DNA of 13,786 nt from Methanobrevibacter_A sp964547125 (GTDB lineage Archaea > Methanobacteriota > Methanobacteria > Methanobacteriales > Methanobacteriaceae): the NCBI GenBank assembly GCA_964547125.1, contig CAZJLS010000045.1, forward strand, positions 1 to 13,786, in the 5' to 3' direction. Every line of letters starts with the position of its first letter. Positions within the stretch are counted from its first letter, which is position 1. The notes below the pieces were generated by a model. It was not told where the DNA came from and searched no databases. It was given only the letters and a program-made list of their open reading frames with translations. The translations under genes and the position numbers were made by a program. Positions 6,288 to 12,256 of this stretch are shown here, piece by piece.

Positions 6288-7778
6288 TTAATAATATGTG
6301 AAAAGGAACATGAAAATAAAACTTACTAATGCTAGAATAATTATAGTAATAGAGATGTTTTTAAGATTTATTTTATCTGAAAACTTATCTTTTGAAAAAT
6401 TTAAATTGAAAATTAATGGTAAAAATAGTAATAAAGGAATATAATATCTTGATTGCATACCTTCAACATTAAATAAACCAACAGGAGTCCAACTTAAATA
6501 CTGAACCATATTTAAACCTAAAAATATTAAAGAAACTATAATAAAAACTATTAAACGAGTTCTTTTATTTAGTTTAATATCAATTGGATAAATAAATGAA
6601 AAGAAAATGAAAAATATTGTATAGATAATACTTACTGGTAAAATACAATCTAACCATATCCCATGGTAAAATTTGAAAAATCCAATACAATCCTGAGGTA
6701 TTGTTAAAATTATATTACTTAAAACTTTCAAAGCACCTATTGGGTTTGATATTAAGAAGTTTAGTTGAGCAGATGTGTTAATATTAGATGTTAAAAAGTA
6801 ATCTCCCCTGTATGAGTAGAATAATTGTCCAGATGTGTAAAATATGCCCCATATACTGCAAATAATAAGAATTATGAATGGTAAGATTAAACTTAAACTA
6901 TAAACTGTGTTATTTTTAAATTTATCTCTTGGAATAATTAAAATTAAGAAAACAAATAAAACATAAGGTACTTTAATTAATCCAACAAGTAAAATTAGAA
7001 TAAAAAATAATGTTAATTCTTTAATATCAACTTTTGAATTATACATCCTCACAAGCGAAGATGATGCTAAAATCATCAAGGAGATTATAAGAAAGTCAAT
7101 ACTAAATGATGCGCCTTGAGATAAGGCAACTGGAAGTGCAGATATAACAAATAAACCCATTTTATATTTAGGACTTCTATAAATACTGTAAACACAAATT
7201 ATAAGATAAAATAAGAAATTAAATAATCTTCCTAACCATAATGACCAGATAACACTTAAATCTAAAATTTTTGTTAAAAGAATACCTAAACCTGAGAGCA
7301 AATAACCATAAAAAGGATTTTGACTAAAACATGAATGATAATCAGTTAAATTGTGAGAAATAGAATCAAAAGCTGGTGTATCATCTAAAAATGTTAAATT
7401 ACGACTAAAAGATAATTGGAAGATATTCTCACCAATTTTGTAACCATGACCTTCAACATAATTTGGGATTAAAACACCTGTTGATGTTAAATCTGCTCTT
7501 GCATAATGTTCTGCTTCATCAGGAACTAGCATAATTGGGTTGAAAATAACTGTTATTAAACCAAAAATTAATAAAATAATAAAAGCTATTTTATATAAAT
7601 CTTTTGAAGTGTTATTCATTATATAAATGCCAGTTATAAACATTATTCCTGTTAATGCTATTCTTAATATTAAATGTGGGTGAATGCTACTTGATGAAAT
7701 GAAAAAGTAGCCCAATAAAATTAAAAATAAAACTGTAAAAATTGATAAAGATTTATAATCCTTTATATTTAAATCCAA
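6288..7778 (-). CDS. DUF2142-family polytopic membrane protein
   Basis: A 496-residue protein with roughly a dozen hydrophobic segments spread along its length. Two features match the DUF2142 family: an early loop NPIMLVPDEAEHYARA (80-95) carrying an acidic pair and histidine, and a C-terminal SRYYIPLLLFLPL stretch. The family is thought to be related to GT-C membrane glycosyltransferases that use polyprenyl-linked sugars, though its reaction is not established. It sits 16 nt after the GT2 gene, in one operon, opposite a GtrA-like protein, which supports a role in lipid-linked sugar transfer at the cell surface. The start appears to be TTG (7776-7778): GAGGAG lies about 10 nt upstream, right after the GT2 stop codon, and the next in-frame Met is only at residue 46, beyond the first membrane segment. 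Confidence 0.75.
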   Translation of the reverse strand: MDLNIKDYKSLSIFTVLFLILLGYFFISSSSIHPHLILRIALTGIMFITGIYIMNNTSKDLYKIAFIILLIFGLITVIFNPIMLVPDEAEHYARADLTSTGVLIPNYVEGHGYKIGENIFQLSFSRNLTFLDDTPAFDSISHNLTDYHSCFSQNPFYGYLLSGLGILLTKILDLSVIWSLWLGRLFNFLFYLIICVYSIYRSPKYKMGLFVISALPVALSQGASFSIDFLIISLMILASSSLVRMYNSKVDIKELTLFFILILLVGLIKVPYVLFVFLILIIPRDKFKNNTVYSLSLILPFIILIICSIWGIFYTSGQLFYSYRGDYFLTSNINTSAQLNFLISNPIGALKVLSNIILTIPQDCIGFFKFYHGIWLDCILPVSIIYTIFFIFFSFIYPIDIKLNKRTRLIVFIIVSLIFLGLNMVQYLSWTPVGLFNVEGMQSRYYIPLLLFLPLIFNLNFSKDKFSDKINLKNISITIIILALVSFIFMFLFTYY

Positions 7779-7794
7779 AAACCTAACACTCCTC

Positions 7795-8715
7795 TTATTT
7801 TAACCTTCTCATAACTCTAATGTGGCGTTCCAAATTATCTTTATCTTGTTTTCTTAAAACATGTAAAATTACACCAGTTAAAAATAAAAATACTGAGATA
7901 ATTACAACCATTACTACCATAATGAGTGTTGGTATTTTATCTACATATCCAGTTATTAGGTAATTGTATAATACTGGTATAAAATACAAGCTTGCAATAA
8001 TTAAGAGGATGATTGTTGATAAGGAAAAAAATAGTAATGGTTTATGATCACGTACTAATGCAAATATAGTTCTTATAACTTTATATCCGTCAGAGTATGT
8101 GTTAAGTTTGGATTGGCTTCCTTCAATTCTGTCTTTATATATTATTGGTATTTCACATACTTTGAAGTTGTTTATTAGTGCGAATATTGTCATTTCTGTT
8201 TCTACTTCGAATCCTTTAGATGATACTGGATATGATTTTACAAAGTCATAGTTAAATCCTCGCATTCCACTCATAATGTCATGAAGGTTGCTTTGGAAGA
8301 ATATGTTAATTAGTTTACGCACCATTTTGTTTCCCATATTATGGAATCTGCGTTTGTTTTCTTCGAAGTATGTTGAGGATAAGCGATCTCCTATTACCAT
8401 GTCTGCTTTTCTTTCAAGTATTATTTTTTCTATTTCTTTTGCATGGCTTGGAGAGTATGTGTCATCTCCATCTACTAGTATGTAGCAGTCTGCATCAATG
8501 TCTCTAAACATTGATTTTATAACGTTTCCTTTACCTTGTTTGTATTCGTATCTGACTGTTGCTCCTGCATTTTTACTTATTGTGTCTGTATTGTCTGTTG
8601 AGTTATTATCATAGACGAATATTTCTGCATGAGGCAATTCTTTTTTGAAGTCTTTGATTACTTTTTCAATTGTTAATGCTTCATTATAACAAGGTATTAG
8701 TATAACAGTTTTCAT
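7795..8715 (-). CDS. GT2-family glycosyltransferase, polyprenyl-phosphate type with C-terminal membrane anchor
   Basis: A 306-residue enzyme of the dolichol-phosphate mannosyltransferase type, predicted to transfer a sugar from a nucleotide donor to a polyprenyl phosphate on the cytoplasmic face of the membrane. The N-terminus IPCYNEALTI (7-16) is the GT2 nucleotide-binding start, VYDNNSTDNT (34-43) follows, and VDGDDTY (81-87) holds the metal-binding acidic motif. MSGMRGF (148-154) and FEVETEM (169-175) are typical acceptor-side motifs. Two membrane helices lie at about 228-250 and 262-286, ending in a basic tail. Its ATG is about 30 nt from a TTTATATA box, so the leader is very short or absent. 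The product could feed the DUF2142 protein encoded next in the operon and the divergent GtrA-like protein. The sugar is unknown. Confidence 0.9.
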   Translation of the reverse strand: MKTVILIPCYNEALTIEKVIKDFKKELPHAEIFVYDNNSTDNTDTISKNAGATVRYEYKQGKGNVIKSMFRDIDADCYILVDGDDTYSPSHAKEIEKIILERKADMVIGDRLSSTYFEENKRRFHNMGNKMVRKLINIFFQSNLHDIMSGMRGFNYDFVKSYPVSSKGFEVETEMTIFALINNFKVCEIPIIYKDRIEGSQSKLNTYSDGYKVIRTIFALVRDHKPLLFFSLSTIILLIIASLYFIPVLYNYLITGYVDKIPTLIMVVMVVIISVFLFLTGVILHVLRKQDKDNLERHIRVMRRLK

Positions 8716-8740
8716 AGTTTTATCCGAAAAGAAATAATTT

Positions 8741-8748
8741 TATATAAA
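8741..8748 (-). promoter_or_regulatory. TATA box of the GT2-DUF2142 operon
   Basis: The minus strand reads TTTATATA, centred 29-30 nt before the A of the GT2 ATG (8715). The predicted start site falls within a few bases of the start codon, so the mRNA is leaderless or nearly so. This fits the absence of a good Shine-Dalgarno. Confidence 0.5.
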
Positions 8749-8822
8749 TAATATTACCAATTATAATATATTTATTGATAAAAGAATAATTAATATTTAC
8801 TATTTTGGGATTTGTATTTTTT

Positions 8823-9245
8823 ATGAAGCATATATTTGATTTGCTCTTTAAACAACACACTGATAATATTTTTTTACAGTTCTTTAGATATCAGTTTGTT
8901 GGTGGTCTTGCTTTTCTTGTAGATTTCTTTTTATTGTTCTTTTTCACTAGTTATTGTGGTATTTATTATCTTTTATCTGGTATTTTGTCATTTATTATTT
9001 CCGTTATCGTTAATTATGTTTTAAGTGTTGTTTGGGTTTTCAATCCAGAAAAGAGTAAAAACCATATTGTGGAGTTTAATAGTTTTTTAATTATTAGTGT
9101 TATTGGTTTAGGTTTTACTGAGCTCCTTTTGTTTATTTTTACTGATTATTTGTCTTTGTATTATTTGTATTCTAAAATTATTAGTGCAGTTATTGTTATG
9201 TTTTGGAATTTTGGTGCTCGTCGTGTGTTTTTATATAATTTGTAG
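8823..9245 (+). CDS. GtrA-family membrane protein (polyprenyl-sugar flippase family)
   Basis: A 140-residue protein with four membrane segments and the family marks FFRYQFVGGLAFLVDF near the N-terminus and WNFGARRVFLY at the C-terminus. GtrA-like proteins are associated with moving polyprenyl-linked sugars across the membrane or with anchoring surface-glycan synthesis. Here it is divergent from a GT2 enzyme and a DUF2142 membrane protein, a natural functional set. I take the ATG at 8823; an in-frame TTG at 8805 would add six residues, but no ribosome site favours it. The stop codon is followed directly by T8, a likely terminator, and the gene converges on the aldo/keto reductase gene with only 20 nt between. 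Confidence 0.85.
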   Translation: MKHIFDLLFKQHTDNIFLQFFRYQFVGGLAFLVDFFLLFFFTSYCGIYYLLSGILSFIISVIVNYVLSVVWVFNPEKSKNHIVEFNSFLIISVIGLGFTELLLFIFTDYLSLYYLYSKIISAVIVMFWNFGARRVFLYNL

Positions 9246-9253
9246 TTTTTTTT
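9246..9253 (+). terminator. Oligo-T terminator after the GtrA-like gene
   Basis: T8 begins at the first base after the TAG stop, and a further T7 follows at 9261-9267, overlapping the end of the convergent aldo/keto reductase gene. This fits archaeal oligo-T termination. Confidence 0.5.
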
Positions 9254-9265
9254 AGATTTATTTTT

Positions 9266-10462
9266 TTATATAATTCTAATTAGCAGTTTTCTAAATATCG
9301 GTATTAATGGAGCGAATATTCGTGTGTGGAATCCTTTGTTTACTTGGTTTAATTCTCTTGGAATGTTTATGTGTTGTGGGCATTTTCTTATGCATTTTCC
9401 ACATTTGGTACATAGACTTGCATCGTGTTTTTCTCCAGTTATTCCCATTAGGTTTCCTACATATTCAATCGTTGCCACATTCACCCCATATTCTTTTTCA
9501 TTGAATAAATGTTTTTCATTGTATAATTTGAAGCATTCAGGTATGTATATATTTTCTGGACATGGCATACAGTAGTTACATCCTGTACAGTTTACTTTAT
9601 TTAGTTCTGTGATTTTTTCTTTTATACGGTTTATTATTTCTAAATCTTTTTCATCAAGCGGTGTTTCATCGTTTATTATGTTTATATTTTCTTTTAACAT
9701 TTCTGTGTCTGTCATTCCACTTAATATGCAAGTTATGTTTTCATTTTGTAGTATCCATTTTAATGCTAGTTCTACTTTTGATTTATTGGTTTCTATTTCT
9801 AATATATCTTCTAAAGATTGAGGCATTCTTCCAGCTAGCATTCCTCCTTTTAATGGTTCCATTATAAATATCCCCATTCCTTTTTCTGCGAGATATTCTA
9901 TTCCTTTGATTCCTGCTTGGTATGTTTCATCTAAGTAGTTGTATTGTACTAATGACATATCCCAGTCATAGTCATCTACGACTTTTATAAAATCAGAATA
10001 CGATCCATGGTATGAGAATCCAACATTTTTTAGTATATTTTGTGACTTTTTATCATCTAAAAATTCATATAATTTTAATTTTTTTAGTTTTTCTATGTCT
10101 TTATATCCTGTTATGTTGTGTATGAAATAGTAATCTATATAATCTGTTTGTAGATATGTTAATTGTTCATTTAGCATTTTCTCCATATCTTCAGTGTTGT
10201 TTATTAGAATTCTATTCATTTTTGTAGATATTTTCACTTTGTCTCGGTAGTTTAGTTCTTTTAGTGCTGAGCCTATTGCTTGTTCATTTTTTCCATTCCC
10301 ATACATATATGCTGTATCTATTAAGTTTATTCCATTATCTATCGCATATTTTATTATTTCTTTATTTTCTTGGAGATTTTTTGGATTATGATCTAGCCTC
10401 ATTGCTCCAAATCCTAGTTGTGATATTTTATCTTGTGTTTTTGGTATTGTTTTATATTTCAT
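9266..10462 (-). CDS. Aldo/keto reductase with C-terminal [4Fe-4S] domain
   Basis: A 398-residue fusion. The N-terminal TIM barrel (about 1-285) carries the aldo/keto reductase tetrad: D49, Y54 (IDTAYMYG), K81 (STKM) and H115 (FIHN). The C-terminal part holds a cysteine set at C292, C295, C298 and C301 plus C310, and a second one at C351, C354, C357 and C361 followed by proline, the ferredoxin-like pattern of this archaeal and clostridial family. The layout suggests that electrons enter through Fe-S clusters rather than, or besides, NADPH; the substrate is unknown. No clear Shine-Dalgarno precedes the ATG at 10462. It diverges from the PadR-like regulator across a 113-bp region with inverted repeats, which probably controls both genes. 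Confidence 0.9.
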   Translation of the reverse strand: MKYKTIPKTQDKISQLGFGAMRLDHNPKNLQENKEIIKYAIDNGINLIDTAYMYGNGKNEQAIGSALKELNYRDKVKISTKMNRILINNTEDMEKMLNEQLTYLQTDYIDYYFIHNITGYKDIEKLKKLKLYEFLDDKKSQNILKNVGFSYHGSYSDFIKVVDDYDWDMSLVQYNYLDETYQAGIKGIEYLAEKGMGIFIMEPLKGGMLAGRMPQSLEDILEIETNKSKVELALKWILQNENITCILSGMTDTEMLKENINIINDETPLDEKDLEIINRIKEKITELNKVNCTGCNYCMPCPENIYIPECFKLYNEKHLFNEKEYGVNVATIEYVGNLMGITGEKHDASLCTKCGKCIRKCPQHINIPRELNQVNKGFHTRIFAPLIPIFRKLLIRII

Positions 10463-10500
10463 GTTATTTTTTTGCCCATTTAGTTTTTTAATTAAGTATA

Positions 10501-10542
10501 TTATTGATAATTTATAAATATAATATTATCGATTAGCGATAA
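10501..10542. promoter_or_regulatory. Shared control region of the aldo/keto reductase and PadR-like genes
   Basis: A symmetric TATA-like box, TTTATAAATA (10511-10520), can serve both directions. It is flanked by inverted repeats: TTATTGATAA (10501-10510) on the reductase side, and TTATCG-ATTAG-CGATAA (10526-10542) on the regulator side. The latter can be read as two overlapping 9-of-10 matches to TTATYGATAA. The repeats fall at or near the start sites expected 25 nt from the TATA box in each direction, the place for a repressor operator. The PadR-like protein encoded next door is the obvious candidate to bind there. Confidence 0.5.
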
Positions 10543-10575
10543 AATATTATATATTTTTTTATGAGGAATCAATAT

Positions 10576-11145
10576 ATGCCTAAAGAAAGTAGTAATGAGT
10601 TAAATTTTAAATATTGGAGTTATCTTTATGGAATGGTTGATAATTTCCACAAATATGGAGGATTACGTATTGTAATCTTATATGAACTTAAAGATGGACC
10701 ATTAAAAGGTATTGAAATTAGTGATAAAATAGAAAAACACAGTAAAAAGTTACATGAGAAAAAGAAGAAAATTTATTATAAAAATCATGAAAAAGATAAA
10801 GATGATCCATTTACTAAAAAGGTTAAAACACGTCCTTCTCCTGGAAGTTTGTATCCACGGCTTAAGAAGATGAGAGAAGAAGGTTTGATTGTTAAACGTA
10901 GTGATGGTAAGTATGAAAATACTGAATTAGGTTATGAAAAGTTAAATGAAGTTTTAGAAGGTGTTCGTGCAAAAAGTGAATATTTTAATAGAAATCCCAT
11001 TGAAAATGCATTTGCAGATTTAGATAATAGTATTGATACTCTTGAAAATGTTGATGATGATATTTTAGTTAAATATGAAGAAGAATTAATAAATTTAAGT
11101 AGACGTTTGAAAAAAATAGCTGCAAATATTTTGTCAAAGGATTGA
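10576..11145 (+). CDS. PadR-like winged-helix transcriptional regulator
   Basis: A 189-residue DNA-binding protein. The PadR fold is recognisable in the early helices (LRIVILYELKDGPLKGIEI, about 30-48), the recognition region RPSPGSLYPRLKKM (86-99) and the wing (EEGLIVKRSDGKYENTELG). The C-terminal part is acidic and helical, consistent with a dimerisation helix. Between helix 2 and the recognition helix there is a basic insert of about 20-25 extra residues (lysine-rich, about 56-82) not seen in ordinary PadR proteins, where this link is short. I prefer the ATG at 10576 over the ATG at 10561, because GAGG at 10563-10566 then lies 9 nt upstream, the same spacing as other genes here. It probably represses itself and the divergent reductase gene. 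A hairpin terminator follows. Confidence 0.82.
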   Translation: MPKESSNELNFKYWSYLYGMVDNFHKYGGLRIVILYELKDGPLKGIEISDKIEKHSKKLHEKKKKIYYKNHEKDKDDPFTKKVKTRPSPGSLYPRLKKMREEGLIVKRSDGKYENTELGYEKLNEVLEGVRAKSEYFNRNPIENAFADLDNSIDTLENVDDDILVKYEEELINLSRRLKKIAANILSKD

Positions 11146-11154
11146 AAAATTTTA

Positions 11155-11330
11155 TTTTTAAATGGAGAATAAGGATAAAAAATTTTATGGTTTTTTTATC
11201 CTTTTTTTTAATACTTTTTTTAAATGGTGAAAAAAGGATATTTCATTGACTTTTTCTTAGGGAAAATATATTTGCTTTGTTTTTTTATAATGTGTTTTGA
11301 ATTTCTTTTTTTTTTGGAGAAAAATAAGAA
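11155..11330 (+). repeat. Three degenerate direct repeats
   Basis: Copy 1 (11155-11177) and copy 2 (11217-11240) share TTTTTAAATGG, then one mismatch, then GAA, and end AAGGATA with a one-base length difference. Copy 3 (about 11306-11330) keeps TGGAGAA and TAAG but has lost GGATA. The A/T background makes copy 3 doubtful; copies 1 and 2 are clear. Confidence 0.4.
11171..11209 (+). terminator. Hairpin plus oligo-T terminator after the PadR-like gene
   Basis: AAGGATAAAAAA (11171-11182) pairs perfectly with TTTTTTATCCTT (11192-11203) across a 9-nt loop, and the T run continues to 11209. It starts 26 nt after the stop codon at 11145. Confidence 0.6.
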
Positions 11331-11352
11331 AAATTCAATATCCTTTTTTTCA
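11228..11352. repeat. 125-bp element bounded by a 15-bp inverted repeat
   Basis: The left end TGAAAAAAGGATATT (11228-11242) and right end AATATCCTTTTTTTCA (11337-11352 region) are reverse complements apart from one extra T. They could be the stem of an RNA or the terminal repeats of a short non-autonomous element. The flanks share AAATG, but not as a clean target-site duplication, so a MITE-type origin is only a possibility. Confidence 0.4.
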
Positions 11353-11376
11353 AAAATGTTTTGACTTTTATAATTT

Positions 11377-11420
11377 ATATGTAATTAAAATGTTACAATT
11401 GTAACAAATAAATTACATAT
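11377..11420. promoter_or_regulatory. 44-bp concentric dyad with perfect 16-bp palindrome
   Basis: The core TGTTACAATTGTAACA (11391-11406) is a perfect palindrome. Outer arms ATATGTAATT (11377-11386) and AATTACATAT (11411-11420) are perfect reverse complements, separated from the core by 4 nt on each side. Both share the same centre, between 11398 and 11399, so 36 of 44 positions obey the symmetry. It could be an operator for two dimers or the 5' hairpin of a transcript starting near 11424. Confidence 0.6.
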
Positions 11421-11445
11421 GTATTAAATACTTTACATAATATAG

Positions 11446-11458
11446 TATATAAACCTTT
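11446..11458 (-). promoter_or_regulatory. Orphan BRE-TATA promoter pointing into the gene-free region
   Basis: The minus strand reads AAAGG-TTTATATA, a purine-rich BRE followed by a perfect TATA box. It lies just after the T9 terminator of the upstream gene and about 25 nt before the edge of the 44-bp dyad. Confidence 0.5.
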
Positions 11459-11460
11459 GT

Positions 11461-11469
11461 AAAAAAAAA
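11461..11469 (-). terminator. Oligo-T terminator of the AEC transporter/TIM-barrel operon
   Basis: T9 on the minus strand begins 10 nt after the stop codon of the TIM-barrel gene at 11479. It lies just before the orphan promoter at 11446-11458. Confidence 0.55.
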
Positions 11470-11478
11470 TATTGAAAA

Positions 11479-12231
11479 CTATATTAAATTCAAAGTATTT
11501 AGAACATCCCTACTTTTTAAAACCTTTTCATAAGTATTTAATTCTAAAACACCATTTTCAACTTTTTTTAAGAGATTTAAATCTAAATTTCCTTCACCCA
11601 ATATAACATGTTGGTCTTTTATACCATCATTATCACTTAAATGATAATACGCGATATTTGAAACATTTAAAAAATCAGAAGTATTATTACAAGTATTTGC
11701 ATGACCAATATCTATTGTAATATTACAATTTGTTTCATTTACAAAATTTTCCAATTCCTCTGTTTTTGTTCCTAAAAATCTTGGTTTATTTGGCATATTT
11801 TCTATTGATAGTTTAGTTTCCATACCTTCCCTATAATCCATTAATTCTTTAATAGATTCTGTTGCTAATTCTAATGCATAATTACGTATTCTATCTTCAA
11901 TTCTCCCAATATGCCCCGGATGAACAGTTATTGCTTTTGCATTTATTTTTTCTGCTAAATCTAATGTTCTTTTTATTTGTCTTACTGATTCTTTTCTTAT
12001 TCCTTCATTTAAGCTTGATATATTTAAATCTATGTTTGGAGAATGAATATAATAATCTAAATCATATGAATAAAATGGTTCTAATAATTCTTTATTTTTT
12101 AAGAGGTGTTCTGGACCATAAAATCCTTCACTTAAGAGTTCTATTAAATTAAACTTATCTTTTACAACTGTTTCTAATATTTCATTTATTGGTTTTGCAA
12201 AAAGTGCTAATGATGATGGTCCTGTTTTCAT
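11479..12231 (-). CDS. Xylose-isomerase-like TIM-barrel protein (AP endonuclease 2 / sugar isomerase family)
   Basis: A 250-residue metal-dependent TIM-barrel protein. Putative metal ligands occur in the family order: H63 (IHSP), H104 (VHPGH), E144 (SIENM), D174 and H177 (IDIGHAN), H197 and D200 (YHLSDNDG), H208 and E213 (HVILGEGNLD). This pattern is shared by endonuclease IV and by sugar-phosphate isomerases and epimerases; the sequence alone does not decide between DNA repair and sugar chemistry. The smaller size and the lack of the longer endonuclease IV signatures make me favour the isomerase/epimerase branch. The start at 12231 has a good ribosome site (TTTGGAGAA, about 8 nt upstream). 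It follows the AEC transporter by 25 nt in one operon, which would suit an enzyme acting on an imported or exported small carboxylate or sugar acid. Confidence 0.85.
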   Translation of the reverse strand: MKTGPSSLALFAKPINEILETVVKDKFNLIELLSEGFYGPEHLLKNKELLEPFYSYDLDYYIHSPNIDLNISSLNEGIRKESVRQIKRTLDLAEKINAKAITVHPGHIGRIEDRIRNYALELATESIKELMDYREGMETKLSIENMPNKPRFLGTKTEELENFVNETNCNITIDIGHANTCNNTSDFLNVSNIAYYHLSDNDGIKDQHVILGEGNLDLNLLKKVENGVLELNTYEKVLKSRDVLNTLNLI

Positions 12232-12256
12232 TTAAAATTCTCCAAATAAATTTTTT

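Larger units (their letters stand above)
11177..11424 (-). ncRNA. Candidate structured small RNA (hypothetical)
   Basis: This is inferred from a canonical minus-strand promoter (11446-11458) that has no protein gene downstream. A start near 11424 would make an RNA opening with the 11377-11420 hairpin (10-bp outer stem, 4/4 internal loop, 6-bp inner stem with AATT loop). A long stem between 11338-11352 and 11228-11242 would follow, enclosing a smaller hairpin (11297-11304 with 11331-11338). Possible ends are the T6 tracts near 11230 or 11177. The longest ATG frame on this strand is only a few codons. I do not recognise a known RNA family; the sequence is too A/U-rich for RNase P or SRP RNA. 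There is no transcript evidence. Confidence 0.27.
11146..11478. other. Gene-free 333-bp region between convergent 3' ends
   Basis: No reading frame on either strand carries credible protein. It holds, left to right: a hairpin terminator (11171-11209), three degenerate direct repeats starting at 11155, 11217 and about 11306, a long inverted repeat (11228-11242 with 11338-11352), an inner inverted repeat TTGAATTT/AAATTCAA (11297-11304, 11331-11338), a 44-bp concentric dyad (11377-11420), and a minus-strand promoter (11446-11458). For a spacer between convergent genes this is unusually rich in structure. Confidence 0.7.

Noticed and set aside
11187..11249. 20-residue hydrophobic peptide frame (MVFLSFFLILF...) after a GGAG-like site
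   Set aside because: It is made of the T runs of the terminator hairpin and has no conserved feature; the fit of GGAG and ATG is expected by chance here.
11146..11478. CRISPR-like or tandem-repeat array
   Set aside because: The repeats are too few, too degenerate and irregularly spaced, and no cas genes are present in the window.
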